Below are positions 24,801-32,803 of a DNA stretch of 47,269 nt, piece by piece. This DNA comes from Puniceicoccaceae bacterium 5H. Lineage in GTDB: Bacteria; Verrucomicrobiota; Verrucomicrobiia; Opitutales; Oceanipulchritudinaceae. The notes below the pieces were generated by a model. It ran no database searches and was not told the origin of the DNA. It saw nothing but the letters and a program-made list of their open reading frames with translations. Both the position numbers and the translations under genes were made by a program. Every line of letters begins with the position of its first letter. Position 1 is the first letter of the stretch. The stretch covers positions 1 to 47,269 of the forward strand of contig WOUP01000024.1 in NCBI GenBank assembly GCA_009772895.1, written 5' to 3'.

Positions 24801-25288
24801 TGCACTTCAATACGGCTCGTATTGTAGGCGTCGAAGGGAATCTGCGTCTTGAAGAACTCGCGCGTCAAATCCGCCTCGGCCAGACCGCGCAAACGCGTCA
24901 CGCCGCCGGAATTGTTATCGCGGGCCAGCTCTCCAATCGGATCCCCTGGCGTCACGCCCTGCGAACCGGAGAAATTACCCGAGAGGCCACTCACTTCGGA
25001 GTTGGCCTGAAACAGGAGCACGTCGGCAATGTTCACCGAGTTGGTGTCTGCCATGAAGTCTTCCGTGACGACCGAAATCGAGGTCGCCAGGTCTTTGAGG
25101 TCCGACCGGATGCGGGTCCCGGCCAGGGTTTCTGAAGCGTAATACCCCACATCGCCCGAGGCATCGACCGTAAACGGCGATAACTCGTAAATGTCTTCAT
25201 CTTCTGGAGCATTGGTCGGAGTCTGTGCGCAAAGCGCCACAGTGGAAAACGCACTGAGCCAGCAGAGACTGAAGCGGGCCAATTTCAT
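21875..25288 (-). CDS. TonB-dependent outer-membrane receptor
   Basis: About 1137 residues: signal peptide (MKLARFSLCWLSAFSTVALCA), a short region with the TonB-box-like YELSPFTVDA, a plug domain (about residues 45-190; ETLAGTRIRSDLKDL, TRIEVQRGANAALFGLGSAAG analogues) and a long 22-strand beta barrel ending in ITASVRF-type residues with the required C-terminal aromatic. The N-terminal ELSPFTVDAS form is common in verrucomicrobial receptors. No SusD partner is next to it, as expected outside Bacteroidota. It likely imports the substrate of the surrounding locus across the outer membrane. ATG 25288 is chosen for the signal peptide; an ATG at 25339 is in frame. Two regulon palindromes lie upstream. 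Confidence 0.93.
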   Translation of the reverse strand: MKLARFSLCWLSAFSTVALCAQTPTNAPEDEDIYELSPFTVDASGDVGYYASETLAGTRIRSDLKDLATSISVVTEDFMADTNSVNIADVLLFQANSEVSGLSGNFSGSQGVTPGDPIGELARDNNSGGVTRLRGLAEADLTREFFKTQIPFDAYNTSRIEVQRGANAALFGLGSAAGIVNNSLIKAEMAGNFGNARLKVDQYGSTREEFRYNVEAIEDVLAVRVALLADNANYEQEEAYDDQHRVFLTTTIHPFGDQTFTVRASGEWGKRDASPPRTMPPADLISGYYALRDAGLPIFNDALEAGTWYSQSGGIYPELNQPNNRWVYPMLGGADGPTVFWLDPNSSEPDPLGARTIQYANELGSSAAYSTTHRMMLSLRNYNNSISLSGAYPDTGEPIAVAGSGAMWDTRTDRQITDRSIFDYRKHLLDGGLSTDFARFEDYIVEVEKLFWDNRLGLNYAYHHESFREGQLNQLRGDPGGESIMIDFNPYLGTTESSLGGEVRVNPNYGGVAVASRAENSISRNERESHRLTAFLSLEANQVLDDGSLWERLLGNVDLTGLYQTRDSNYYLIYTRDTTSPDDIYEQLLGDDPETSFHTKTFYLGQYHALDYSGRSSGVNLLDFDSAEDLKGLNIQPINSGQTVPDQLTFSMLNLTTQSYEDVMLTLYQATDNGGYPATYSGTKGIETIDSYVLNGTWHLLDDIAVFQYAWRRDEWNSSTMSAPQVIYPNGNPGRSDLHDPDFLAGPEYDSTLEKEFENRNWGIVLHTPHFIERHMPAGLNLSLHYGKGQNYQPGGGGLDAIGDSIPNASGETEEWGFTVSGLDNKISARVNFFETGVYNGSFYTDAVAAPQSIMRNLAYQLDNPANIAQGYTAADVQAVLPSDAVIALHGVEFDWDTPDNTTTNPNPNRSATQDFVSEGVEIEILLNPIRKWTTLLKISRQETTTDNTAPVLRRWYNDFVVPNWIESDFAQHYVMDDTSGITLAKYTQDLMGTPLLLAAAQDGYPTVEQREWRYVVTSKYRFEDIFERFHIDGLEIGGTYRYEDEAGIGFPAMIDEETGSVAPDIEHPYMAPSMNFFDVFVNVDTQIGGLETTFQVYVSDLTNHDGLVPIHANPDETYTYRILEGRVISFTASVRF

Positions 25289-25484
25289 AGCAGTGAGTAC
25301 TTGGGTTAAACTTAGGATCTTGAGACATCGCCTGAACATTCACTACGTATCCATGGCCCTGAAGCGAGCCAACATAGCCCTGTCCAATCAGTAAGATCAG
25401 GATGCACCAGACTTGCAGTGAAATGTCCCCGGCGATGCCGCAGGATTTAAGTTTATCCCGAATTCAAATCTATATTTTTGACGG

Positions 25485-25495
25485 TTTACAATAAA
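25485..25495. promoter_or_regulatory. Regulon palindrome, site 2a
   Basis: Core TTTAC-A-ATAAA with left flank CGG and right flank GC. On the minus strand a TTAAAT hexamer lies about 40 bp downstream, placing it beside a plausible TonB-receptor promoter. Confidence 0.65.
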
Positions 25496-25625
25496 GCCTG
25501 ACCCAATCTCTTGGGCGCGCGTCGAGGCAAACCCCATCAGACGTCGACAAGCAAGGCGCCTCCTCCCTTTTCGGCCAATGGCCAAACACCGCCCCGGGGA
25601 GTCTCCCCCCGCTCCAACCGCCTGA

Positions 25626-25636
25626 TTTACCGTAAA
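25626..25636. promoter_or_regulatory. Regulon palindrome, site 2b
   Basis: Core TTTAC-C-GTAAA, the only perfectly symmetrical copy in the window. It lies 141 bp from site 2a (centre to centre), so looping between the two is possible. Confidence 0.65.
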
Positions 25637-26059
25637 GCACAGGCAGTCTCCCACCAGCGATTTTATGAATTAGAATAAAAGTGGGAATACATAGTCAATC
25701 AACGTTGAGTTACCCTCGCTATACGTCCATCACCCAAGCTCGGAACCGCGCACTTTCCTTTTCCTTGCCGTCCATTCAGAGCAAACGTCTTTCCATGCAT
25801 AACCAGAAACCGGGCGTATAAAATAAACCACCACGACATGGAGGCTCGGGCGCAATTTTACTCGCTTAAGCAAAATAGTATCCATAGCATCATGTTACCC
25901 CACTCAAGGCGCAAGACATGCTACTCTCATTGCGTCGCGGCTTGCTGAACGTCTATCGGTCTTGACTGACGTATCCACCCAGAGATTACTGGATTTTCTG
26001 CAGCCTCTCGCCCTAGCCGTAACCAACCGATTTCACTGGATTCGCCCCCTTCGATCGCC

Positions 26060-27094
26060 ATGAACGAACGCCCATCCTGCAAAACGATCGCCGCAGAGGC
26101 CCAGGTCAGCCGTATGACGGTCTCCATGGCCCTCCGGGATCACCCGCGCATCGCGCCGGAGACCCGTGAACGCATCAAGGCCATCGCCGCCCGACAGGGC
26201 TACACCCCCGACCCGAACCTCACGGAACTGATGCGCTACCTGCGCAAGCGCGATGTGAGCAAGGACGAACCCGTGATTGCACTCCTGAACGGCAGGCGGC
26301 GCCCCTTGCGGGAGTTCAGCGAAGAAGCTTTGCTCATCCGTCAAGGCGCCATCGAACAGGCGCAAAAGCTGGGCTTCAAGACGGAGGATTTTTGGCTGCA
26401 CGCCCCCGGGATGCGCGTCAAACGCATGGTCCAGATCCTCGAAACACGCGGCATCCGCGGCGTCGTCGTGCTACCGGTCGAGACCCTGCGCGACGTGTTT
26501 TCCCTGCCGCAGGAAAACTTCGTGGGGGTCGCCACCTGCGCCGTGGCGGCCAAGCTCGGGTTCAACCAGGTCCACCCGCACTTTTACCAGGCGATGCACG
26601 TGGGCATCTCGGCGCTCGTGGACCGCGGCTTCAAGCGCATCGGCTTCTGCATCAGCGATGCCGAGGACGAACGCTCCAACCACCTCTTCAACTGCTACCT
26701 CACCTGGTATCAGCAAAGCATCCCCGCCAACGACCGGATCCCGCCCTTGATGGGCTCGCAGATCAGCCGGGAAGACCTGCTCGATTGGGTGCAGCGGCAC
26801 CAACCCGACGTGGTCTACAGCACCCAGAGTGCACACTACCAATGGCTGCTCGAAGGGGGTTGGCGCGTGCCCGACGATCTGGGTTTTGTGGCGCTCGGAC
26901 CGGCCGATGAAAAGGCCCAGGGCATTGCGCGGGTCGATATTGGCTATCGCAAGATCGGCGCCACCGCGATCGACATCCTCAAGACGCGTCTGGCCAACGA
27001 GCGCATCGGCCCCACCGACAACCCGGCCGTCACGCTGATTCGCGGCAACTGGATCGACGGCGCGAGCATTTCCCAACCATCGGCCGTGGCCTGA
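26060..27094 (+). CDS. LacI-family transcriptional regulator
   Basis: A 344-residue regulator. The N-terminal LacI helix-turn-helix is clear (CKTIAAEAQVSRMTVSMALRD, split recognition helix SRMTVSMAL), followed by a hinge region and a periplasmic-binding-protein-like ligand domain (PVIALLNG, GIRGVVVLP, RIGFCISD, DDLGFVALG). The recognition helix has RMTVSM where LacI has YQTVSR, and the hinge reads YTPDPNLTELMRYLRK, not the usual YxPNxxARxL. It is the only regulator in the catabolic block and the obvious candidate for binding the shared palindrome. Convergent with the following symporter gene, 14 bp apart. Confidence 0.9.
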   Translation: MNERPSCKTIAAEAQVSRMTVSMALRDHPRIAPETRERIKAIAARQGYTPDPNLTELMRYLRKRDVSKDEPVIALLNGRRRPLREFSEEALLIRQGAIEQAQKLGFKTEDFWLHAPGMRVKRMVQILETRGIRGVVVLPVETLRDVFSLPQENFVGVATCAVAAKLGFNQVHPHFYQAMHVGISALVDRGFKRIGFCISDAEDERSNHLFNCYLTWYQQSIPANDRIPPLMGSQISREDLLDWVQRHQPDVVYSTQSAHYQWLLEGGWRVPDDLGFVALGPADEKAQGIARVDIGYRKIGATAIDILKTRLANERIGPTDNPAVTLIRGNWIDGASISQPSAVA

Positions 27095-27108
27095 GACGCC
27101 GTCGCCGG

Positions 27109-29316
27109 TTACGCGCCGAGGCGCAGCATACCCCACAGTGCCAGCAAGACCAGGCCGACCACCAGCCAACTGGCGCCGAGGCCCAGCACGTCCAGCTTCA
27201 ACGGGCGCGCGATCTCCCAATTCGTGCCCGGCAGCAGCTTGCGGTGCGCCAGAGACTCCGGGTGCGCCGCCGAATAGGCCACCGCCTCCGCATCGGCTGC
27301 TTCCGTTCGCCGGACCGGCGTGTAGATCTTGCCGAAGAAATAATCCAGGTGCTTCGGGTCCACGGGCTTCGTCACCAACGACAACAGGATCAGCAGGACG
27401 AAAGGCGTGATGGCGGTGAAAAAGAAGCGGGCGGCCACCAGTTGGGATTTCTGACAGTGCGTGAAATCCACGCCCACCAGGCTCATGACCCACAGCTCGG
27501 CTTCGAAGCGCCCCAGGCCCACCAACGGCGAGTCGGGATCCTCCGGATCGAGCCGCGCCACCCGCTCGAAGAAGATGCCGGTGGGTTCGATCAGAAAATC
27601 CTTCTCCACCGGATCTCCGAGCGCCGTCGCCCGACCGGCTACGATGTCTTCCTGGGTCGCGGGCGCCGTGCTCACCACGGAATGCGCTTCCGTCTGCACC
27701 AGGAATTCCGGTCGGGTGCGCGCCCAGTCGAGCGACTGAAACACGTTTGGAATGACGGCAAAGATCGCGAAACAGATGAAGATCTCCACGATCACGGCCA
27801 CCCGCGTGAGGCGTCGCCAGATGAACCCGAGCCAGATCGGCGCGCCGAACACAGCGGGCACGGAAATGAAGTACTTGAAGAGCTCGAGCAGGTTGTCCAC
27901 GTAGAGCGCAGTCCCGATCCCGCCCAGCAGCGTCACCCCGATCACCGCGCGCCCGACCCACAGGTAGTGGGCTTCAGTTCGCCCGGGTCGCAGCGGCTGG
28001 TAGATGTTGCGGATAAAGAGGGCCGAGATGGACACCGAACTCGCGTCGAGCGTGGACATGTTGGCGGCGAGAATGCCCACCAGCATCAGCCCCACTGCTC
28101 CCGGCGCCAGAAAGTCGCGCGTCATGATGCCCCAGACCAGGTCCGGGTCTTGCAGCTGGCCCGCATAGAGCCCGATCGCAATCAGCCCGGCCAGCGCCCA
28201 CAGCAGCATGAGGAAGCGTTTGAGAAACATGCCGCCGATCATGCCAAACCGCGCCGCATTCTCATCGGTAGCCGAGCCGGCCGTCATGATGTTCTGGGCT
28301 ACGGCGATAATCGCCACGAGGTTGGAGAGGAACATCGCCACAATCCCAGCCGCGCTGTAATCGCTCATCGAAACGGAGCCGAAGAGCTGGAAGTAGAAGG
28401 CAGGGACCGTGTCGTGCAGCCCCTCGAAACCGCCCAGCTTGTGCAGTCCCATCGGGATCAGAATGATCGAAAAAACGATGATCAAGAGGCCCTGGATCGC
28501 GTCCGTGATCGCCGCCGCCCGAAAGCCGCCCATCATGGTGTAGGCGGCCACGATCAGGCCGTAGGCAAAGTAGAAGGGCACCGGGTCGACGAAGGAATAA
28601 AAGGCCTTCAGCTCACCGTGCAGATACCTTTGTTGCAGCACCGAATACGTCTCGAGTTCCGCGACGCTGAGTTCGGCGGGGTCGACACTGGCGAGGCGCT
28701 GGTAATCCGCATAGGCATCGACGCTGGCCTGTTCTTCCGTCGACATCTGCTCGTAGGTCTTCGGCGTCAGGGCCATCATGGTCTTGGCCGCCACCATATA
28801 CCCCACCCCACATGCCGCGAAGGCGATCAGGAGGGTAAAGAAGGCGTAGCACCCGCCCAGAAAGGGACTGCGAAAGCGCTCGTGAAAGTAGTCGCCCAGC
28901 GTCGTCACCCGAGCACGCCGAAACAGCAGGGTCGAAAACCAGTAAAACGGCGTCACGAACAAGACGAGGAACTGAATCCACATGCCGCCGATGCCCTGGC
29001 GATAGGTCTCCCGCGTCACCGCCACCGCCTGGTCTGCGTTGGTCGAGGCGCCGAAGTTGAGGAAAAACTGGTAGAAGCGGCCCAGGGAGCGCCCCGCCAG
29101 GAAAAAGTCATTGGTGTCGTGACCGACTTCGCCCGCCTTCTTGCCGATCCAGAGAATGATCAGGAAGTAGGCCAGCACGACGAAGCAATCGAGCAAGTGT
29201 AGACCGAACAGTTGCACAGGATAAGGGAGGCGCCGGCCAGAGTCATAAGAGAAGTCCCAAAGGTCGGCGATCTCAAAAGGGGTGGGATTGAAAACGGGGG
29301 ATAGCCCGCCGAACAA
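27109..29316 (-). CDS. Sodium/solute symporter (SSS family), long form
   Basis: About 735 residues with around 13-14 membrane helices. The SSS pattern is visible from LLDCFVVLAYFLIILWIGKKAG with NDFFLAGRSLG after the first helix, GGFRAAAITDAIQGLLI in the sixth and NMSTLDASSVSISALF in the eighth, the sodium-site helix. Two soluble inserts are unusual: about 60 residues after AAKTMMAL, and about 100 residues near the C terminus before the last helices. It would import a sugar, sugar acid or amino acid with Na+. The start is unsure: there is no ATG, TTG at 29316 keeps the conserved-looking NPTPFEIADLWDF stretch, GTG at 29217 would begin just before helix 1, and the frame beyond 29350 is unlikely because it contains the palindrome at 29367. 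Confidence 0.85.
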   Translation of the reverse strand: MFGGLSPVFNPTPFEIADLWDFSYDSGRRLPYPVQLFGLHLLDCFVVLAYFLIILWIGKKAGEVGHDTNDFFLAGRSLGRFYQFFLNFGASTNADQAVAVTRETYRQGIGGMWIQFLVLFVTPFYWFSTLLFRRARVTTLGDYFHERFRSPFLGGCYAFFTLLIAFAACGVGYMVAAKTMMALTPKTYEQMSTEEQASVDAYADYQRLASVDPAELSVAELETYSVLQQRYLHGELKAFYSFVDPVPFYFAYGLIVAAYTMMGGFRAAAITDAIQGLLIIVFSIILIPMGLHKLGGFEGLHDTVPAFYFQLFGSVSMSDYSAAGIVAMFLSNLVAIIAVAQNIMTAGSATDENAARFGMIGGMFLKRFLMLLWALAGLIAIGLYAGQLQDPDLVWGIMTRDFLAPGAVGLMLVGILAANMSTLDASSVSISALFIRNIYQPLRPGRTEAHYLWVGRAVIGVTLLGGIGTALYVDNLLELFKYFISVPAVFGAPIWLGFIWRRLTRVAVIVEIFICFAIFAVIPNVFQSLDWARTRPEFLVQTEAHSVVSTAPATQEDIVAGRATALGDPVEKDFLIEPTGIFFERVARLDPEDPDSPLVGLGRFEAELWVMSLVGVDFTHCQKSQLVAARFFFTAITPFVLLILLSLVTKPVDPKHLDYFFGKIYTPVRRTEAADAEAVAYSAAHPESLAHRKLLPGTNWEIARPLKLDVLGLGASWLVVGLVLLALWGMLRLGA

Positions 29317-29366
29317 GTGGCGCCACGATCCGCCAACGACCCGGGCCGAGCAACGGAACAGGGTGC

Positions 29367-29377
29367 TATACCGTAAA
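29367..29377. promoter_or_regulatory. Regulon palindrome, site 3
   Basis: Core TATAC-C-GTAAA, one mismatch from the consensus. It lies between the divergent symporter and threonine-dehydratase-like genes and could serve both. Confidence 0.55.
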
Positions 29378-29490
29378 TCCGGGCAGGGGTTCCGTCGTTG
29401 GCCGGTAAGGCGCATGCCTTGGGTTACCGGGCATAACCGCGCCGGTCCTGCCGGTTCGCCCGAGGCTCACCTCAACCGCTTTTCTTCACC

Positions 29491-31023
29491 ATGTCCGCCC
29501 CCACCTGTCTTGCGGAGACGCTGAAGCTCGAAATCATTCGGGCGCGGCAACGCATTTACCGCGTCGCCGCGCCGACCCCGCTCGAGGCCTACGACCTGCC
29601 GGAGGGCGTGCAGCTCTTCCTCAAGCGCGAAGACCTCTCGCCCATCCACTCCTATAAGTGGCGGGGCGCCTACAACTGCCTTGCCCAGCTCTCGCCCGGC
29701 GACGCCGCCCTGGGAGTCATCACTGCCTCCGCCGGCAACCACGCACAAGGCATCGCTCTCTCGGCCCGCCTCTTGGGCATCTCTGCTCGGATCTATATGC
29801 CGCAGACGACGCCGTGGACCAAGCAGGACGCCGTGCGCCGACACGGGGGTGAAGCCGTTGAAGTCGTCCTGATCGGCAACAGCTTCGGCGATGCGGTCGC
29901 GGCGGCGATGGAGGACCGCGACGCCAGCGGACGCATCTTTATCAGCGCCTACGACCACCCGCACGTCATCGGCGGCCAGGGCACCATCGCGGACGAGATC
30001 GCGATCAGCGGCCAGGGCCCCTTCGATGCGGCTTTTCTCCAGATCGGGGGCGGCGGTCTGGCGGCAGGGATCGGCCTGTGGCTCAAGGAGCACTTTCCCG
30101 ACATCCGCCTTATCGGGGTGGAGGGCGAGGGACAGGCGAGCTTTGACCTGGCCCGCCGGCACCACGCCCCCCGTACCCTGGAACGGGTCGACATCTTTTG
30201 CGACGGCACGGCGGTGCCCCGCGTGGGCGACTTCACCTTCCCCATCCTCAGGGACATCCTCGACGACTACCTCCAGGTCTCCAACGACGAGGTCTGCACC
30301 GCCATCCAGGAGCTCTGGAACCGGGCCCGCTGCCTGCCCGAGCCCTCCGGCGCGATGGGTTTCGCCGGGCTGCGGCGCCAACTCGACCGCTGGCGCGGCA
30401 AGCGCGTGCTCGTCATCATCTGCGGCTCCAACATCGACTTCCAGAAGCTCGCCCTGATCGCCGGGCGCGCCCCTTTTGGCGACCCAACCCGCCGGGCGTG
30501 GCGCATCCGGCTGGGCGAACAACAGGGTGAGCTGGACCGGTTGCTCGGCTCCTGCTTCGGACAGCTCAACGTGGTCGACTTTCAATACGGTCAGATCCAC
30601 CCCCAGGTGGCCCACCACATCATCACCTTCGAGGCGACCGAGGCCGAAGCGCAGATCGTGGGCCGCGAACTGACCGCCCACGGCTTCCCCTATGAAGACG
30701 TCAGCGGACGGACGGACGTGCGCTTTCGCGTGATCCGCTTCGACCCACGTTTGCTGCAATATCCGATCTTCGCCCGCGTGGAACTCAACGAAAAGCCGGG
30801 CACCATCCGCGAGTTTGTCGCCCTCATGGCACCCTATGCGCGCCTCTGCTACTTCAACTACCAGTTTACCGGCGAGCGGGTGGCGCGGGCCCTGGTCGGC
30901 TTCGACTTTGCCGATCCGGCCCAGCGCGAGGGCTTTCGCGAGCAGGCGCGCGCGCTGCGCGAACCCATCACCGGATTCGAGGAACTGGGCGAGGATACCG
31001 CGCGGCGACTGCTCGACAGCTAA
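29491..31023 (+). CDS. Threonine-dehydratase-like PLP enzyme with C-terminal ACT-like region
   Basis: A 510-residue fold-type II PLP enzyme close in layout to biosynthetic threonine ammonia-lyase (E. coli IlvA, 514). The PLP lysine lies in SYKWRGAYN (IlvA has SFKLRGAYN); SAGNHAQG and the phosphate loop GGGGLAAGI follow. From about residue 330 two ACT-like regulatory modules are recognisable (EKPGTIREFVALM). It deaminates a hydroxy-amino acid such as threonine or serine to a 2-oxo acid. In this catabolic locus, with its own regulon palindrome, a catabolic role on a substrate-derived amino acid or amino sugar acid is plausible; a housekeeping ilvA role cannot be excluded. Confidence 0.85.
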   Translation: MSAPTCLAETLKLEIIRARQRIYRVAAPTPLEAYDLPEGVQLFLKREDLSPIHSYKWRGAYNCLAQLSPGDAALGVITASAGNHAQGIALSARLLGISARIYMPQTTPWTKQDAVRRHGGEAVEVVLIGNSFGDAVAAAMEDRDASGRIFISAYDHPHVIGGQGTIADEIAISGQGPFDAAFLQIGGGGLAAGIGLWLKEHFPDIRLIGVEGEGQASFDLARRHHAPRTLERVDIFCDGTAVPRVGDFTFPILRDILDDYLQVSNDEVCTAIQELWNRARCLPEPSGAMGFAGLRRQLDRWRGKRVLVIICGSNIDFQKLALIAGRAPFGDPTRRAWRIRLGEQQGELDRLLGSCFGQLNVVDFQYGQIHPQVAHHIITFEATEAEAQIVGRELTAHGFPYEDVSGRTDVRFRVIRFDPRLLQYPIFARVELNEKPGTIREFVALMAPYARLCYFNYQFTGERVARALVGFDFADPAQREGFREQARALREPITGFEELGEDTARRLLDS

Positions 31024-31037
31024 AGCCGGTCCCGCGC

Positions 31038-31048
31038 TTTACCATACA
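31038..31048. promoter_or_regulatory. Regulon palindrome, site 4
   Basis: Core TTTAC-C-ATACA with flanks CGC and ACG, one mismatch. It lies 84 bp before the first amidohydrolase gene; a TGTAAT hexamer starts 41 bp from its centre. Confidence 0.65.
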
Positions 31049-31131
31049 ACGGGCCGCCCCTCTGCAGGCCCGCAAGAATCGTTTGTAATCGCGTCATCAC
31101 CCAGCCGACCCGGCTCGCCCTTCGACCGCCC

Positions 31132-31899
31132 ATGCGCATCATCGACATCCACACCCACCCCGTCTTTTTCGGAGACGGCGCCCAGCGGGAGCAGGTCGAC
31201 AAACTCGTCCGGTATGCCCGCAGCCTCGGGATCGAGCGCATGGTGGCGCTGGGAGACGTGCTCTATCACGGCCCCACCCCGACGCCCGAACAGATGGCGG
31301 AGATCAACGACACCACCCATCAGCTGATGCAGTGGTATCCCCACTTCTTCATCGGGTTTTGCGGGCTCAACCCCTTGTGGGGCGAGCCGCCCGTGCGGGC
31401 CGAGCTGGAGCGCTGCGTGGCGCACGGCTTTCGCGGCATCAAACTGGAGATCTCCAACAATGCCCGCGACCGCGTGATGAAACCGCTGATGAAGGCCGCC
31501 GAGGACTTCGGGGTGCCGGTGCTGCAACATACCTGGGACACCAAGGGCAAGGCCATGCGCCAGCAGCACAGCGATTCGTCCGACACCGCGTTGCTGGCCC
31601 GCCGCCACCCCAACGTGAAGGTCATCATGGCCCACCTCTACGGGATCGGCGTCCGCGGCATCCTGGAAGCCAAGCACCTGCCCAACCTCTATATCGACAC
31701 CTCCAGTTGCCTGCCCGTCGCCGGTCTCGTGGAGTGCGCGATCGAGCAATTGGGCGACGACCGCCTGCTCTACGGCTCCGACCTGCCCATCCGGGAGTTG
31801 GGCCAGTGCATCGGGCGCGTGTCCGGGGCGGCCATCAGCGAGGCCGCCAAGCACAAAGTCCTGTTTCAAAACGCCTGCGAACTCCTCGGAGGGATCTGA
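31132..31899 (+). CDS. Amidohydrolase-family metal-dependent hydrolase (Amidohydro_2 type)
   Basis: A 255-residue TIM-barrel hydrolase. The metal ligands of the family can be followed: HxH in IDIHTHP (residues 5-8), GIKLEIS, the histidines in VLQHTWD and VIMAHLYG, and the final aspartate in LLYGSDLP. Family members hydrolyse lactones, amides or decarboxylate small acids in the cytoplasm. It is followed after 2 nt by a second amidohydrolase, so the pair is one operon. Substrate unknown; lactone opening or C-N cleavage would fit the locus. Confidence 0.85.
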   Translation: MRIIDIHTHPVFFGDGAQREQVDKLVRYARSLGIERMVALGDVLYHGPTPTPEQMAEINDTTHQLMQWYPHFFIGFCGLNPLWGEPPVRAELERCVAHGFRGIKLEISNNARDRVMKPLMKAAEDFGVPVLQHTWDTKGKAMRQQHSDSSDTALLARRHPNVKVIMAHLYGIGVRGILEAKHLPNLYIDTSSCLPVAGLVECAIEQLGDDRLLYGSDLPIRELGQCIGRVSGAAISEAAKHKVLFQNACELLGGI

Positions 31900-31901
31900 A
31901 G

Positions 31902-32657
31902 ATGTGGATCGACGTAAACGCTTCTCACGGGCACTGGCCCTTCGACCGCCTGCCGCGACGCACCTTGCCCGAACTCGAAGCCCATCTGGTGAGCGAGGGG
32001 ATCGAGCGCGCACTGGTGTCTCCGATCGAGCCGCTCTTTCTGGCCGACCCCGATCCCAGTAACCGGGAACTGCTCGCAGGCTGCCGCGCGTGCCCGCACC
32101 TCGTGCCGGTGCCCGTTCTGCACCTCGGCATGCCCGATTGGCGGGAAAATCTGGAGGCCTACCAGCAGCAGACAGACCTGAAGGCGGTGAAGCTCTACCC
32201 CAACTTCCACCACTACCCGCTCTCGTCACGCGCCTGCCGGGATCTCGTCCGCATCCTCCGCGACACCGGAACGCGCCTGATCGTCAACATCCGCATGTTC
32301 GACGAGCGCAACGGTTATACCGGGCTCAAGATCCCCGGGGTAAAGGTCAAGCACCTCGCCGGTTTCGCGGAACGGCACGCAGACTTCCCGTTTCTCTGCA
32401 CCGGCCTGTATCGACCGGAAATCCTCGAATTGGCCGACCGATGTGTGGACTTCCGCACCGACCTTTCCTTTGCCGACTGGCACGACCTGATCAATCAACT
32501 GCTGACGAGGCTACGCCCGGAGCAACTCCTTTTCGGTTCGCACACCCCTTTGTTCGTCACTCGAGCCGCCACGCTGAAGCTCGAACTGGCCCCGATTCCG
32601 GAAGCAATCCGCGCCCAGATCGGGCGGGAAAACGCGCGCACCTTCTTCCGCCTGTAG
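31902..32657 (+). CDS. Amidohydrolase-family protein with altered final ligand
   Basis: A 251-residue paralogous amidohydrolase-type protein. It begins MWIDVNASHGHWPF, with HxH shifted to SHGHW, and has TDLKAVKLYPNFHHYP for the middle strands. Where the family ends with GSDxP it has LLFGSHTPLF, so the catalytic aspartate is His. This form may use a changed mechanism or a different metal set. ATG 31902 has a GGAGG Shine-Dalgarno 8 nt upstream, inside the end of the first amidohydrolase gene. A longer upstream frame is a shadow of that gene and is rejected. Confidence 0.8.
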   Translation: MWIDVNASHGHWPFDRLPRRTLPELEAHLVSEGIERALVSPIEPLFLADPDPSNRELLAGCRACPHLVPVPVLHLGMPDWRENLEAYQQQTDLKAVKLYPNFHHYPLSSRACRDLVRILRDTGTRLIVNIRMFDERNGYTGLKIPGVKVKHLAGFAERHADFPFLCTGLYRPEILELADRCVDFRTDLSFADWHDLINQLLTRLRPEQLLFGSHTPLFVTRAATLKLELAPIPEAIRAQIGRENARTFFRL

Positions 32658-32671
32658 AGGGCCGGGCACAG

Positions 32672-32682
32672 TTTACCATAAA
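32672..32682. promoter_or_regulatory. Regulon palindrome, site 5
   Basis: Core TTTAC-C-ATAAA with right flank ACG. It lies 122 bp before the second symporter gene; a CTTAAT hexamer begins 41 bp from its centre. Confidence 0.7.
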
Positions 32683-32803
32683 ACGCCGCCAAGGTGCCCC
32701 GCGCAGGGCAACGCCCCCTTAATAGCGTTCGCACGCACCCGGATGATGTCCACCTCCCCGATGGGCCGACGCAGAAGCGCCCCGTCCATTCGCCCTGCAC
32801 CCA

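Larger units (their letters stand above)
25289..26059. other. 770-bp intergenic control region
   Basis: Between the leftward TonB receptor gene and the rightward LacI-family gene. It is more AT-rich than its surroundings and holds two regulon palindromes (25485-25495, 25626-25636) and a weaker lookalike (TATAAAATAAA, 25817-25827). Small frames here, such as 25397-25654 on the minus strand, have no protein character. I see no RNA gene. Confidence 0.6.

Noticed and set aside
25397-25654. 85-codon minus-strand frame between the TonB receptor and LacI genes
   Set aside because: It spans both regulon palindromes, has no domain and no ribosome binding site.
25817-25827. Regulon site upstream of the LacI gene (TATAAAATAAA)
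   Set aside because: AT-rich and only half-matching; could be chance in an AT-rich control region.
27244-29202. 652-codon plus-strand frame opposite the symporter gene
   Set aside because: Antisense shadow of a membrane-protein gene; its composition (His, Arg, Glu, Gln rich) is that of a mirrored hydrophobic frame.
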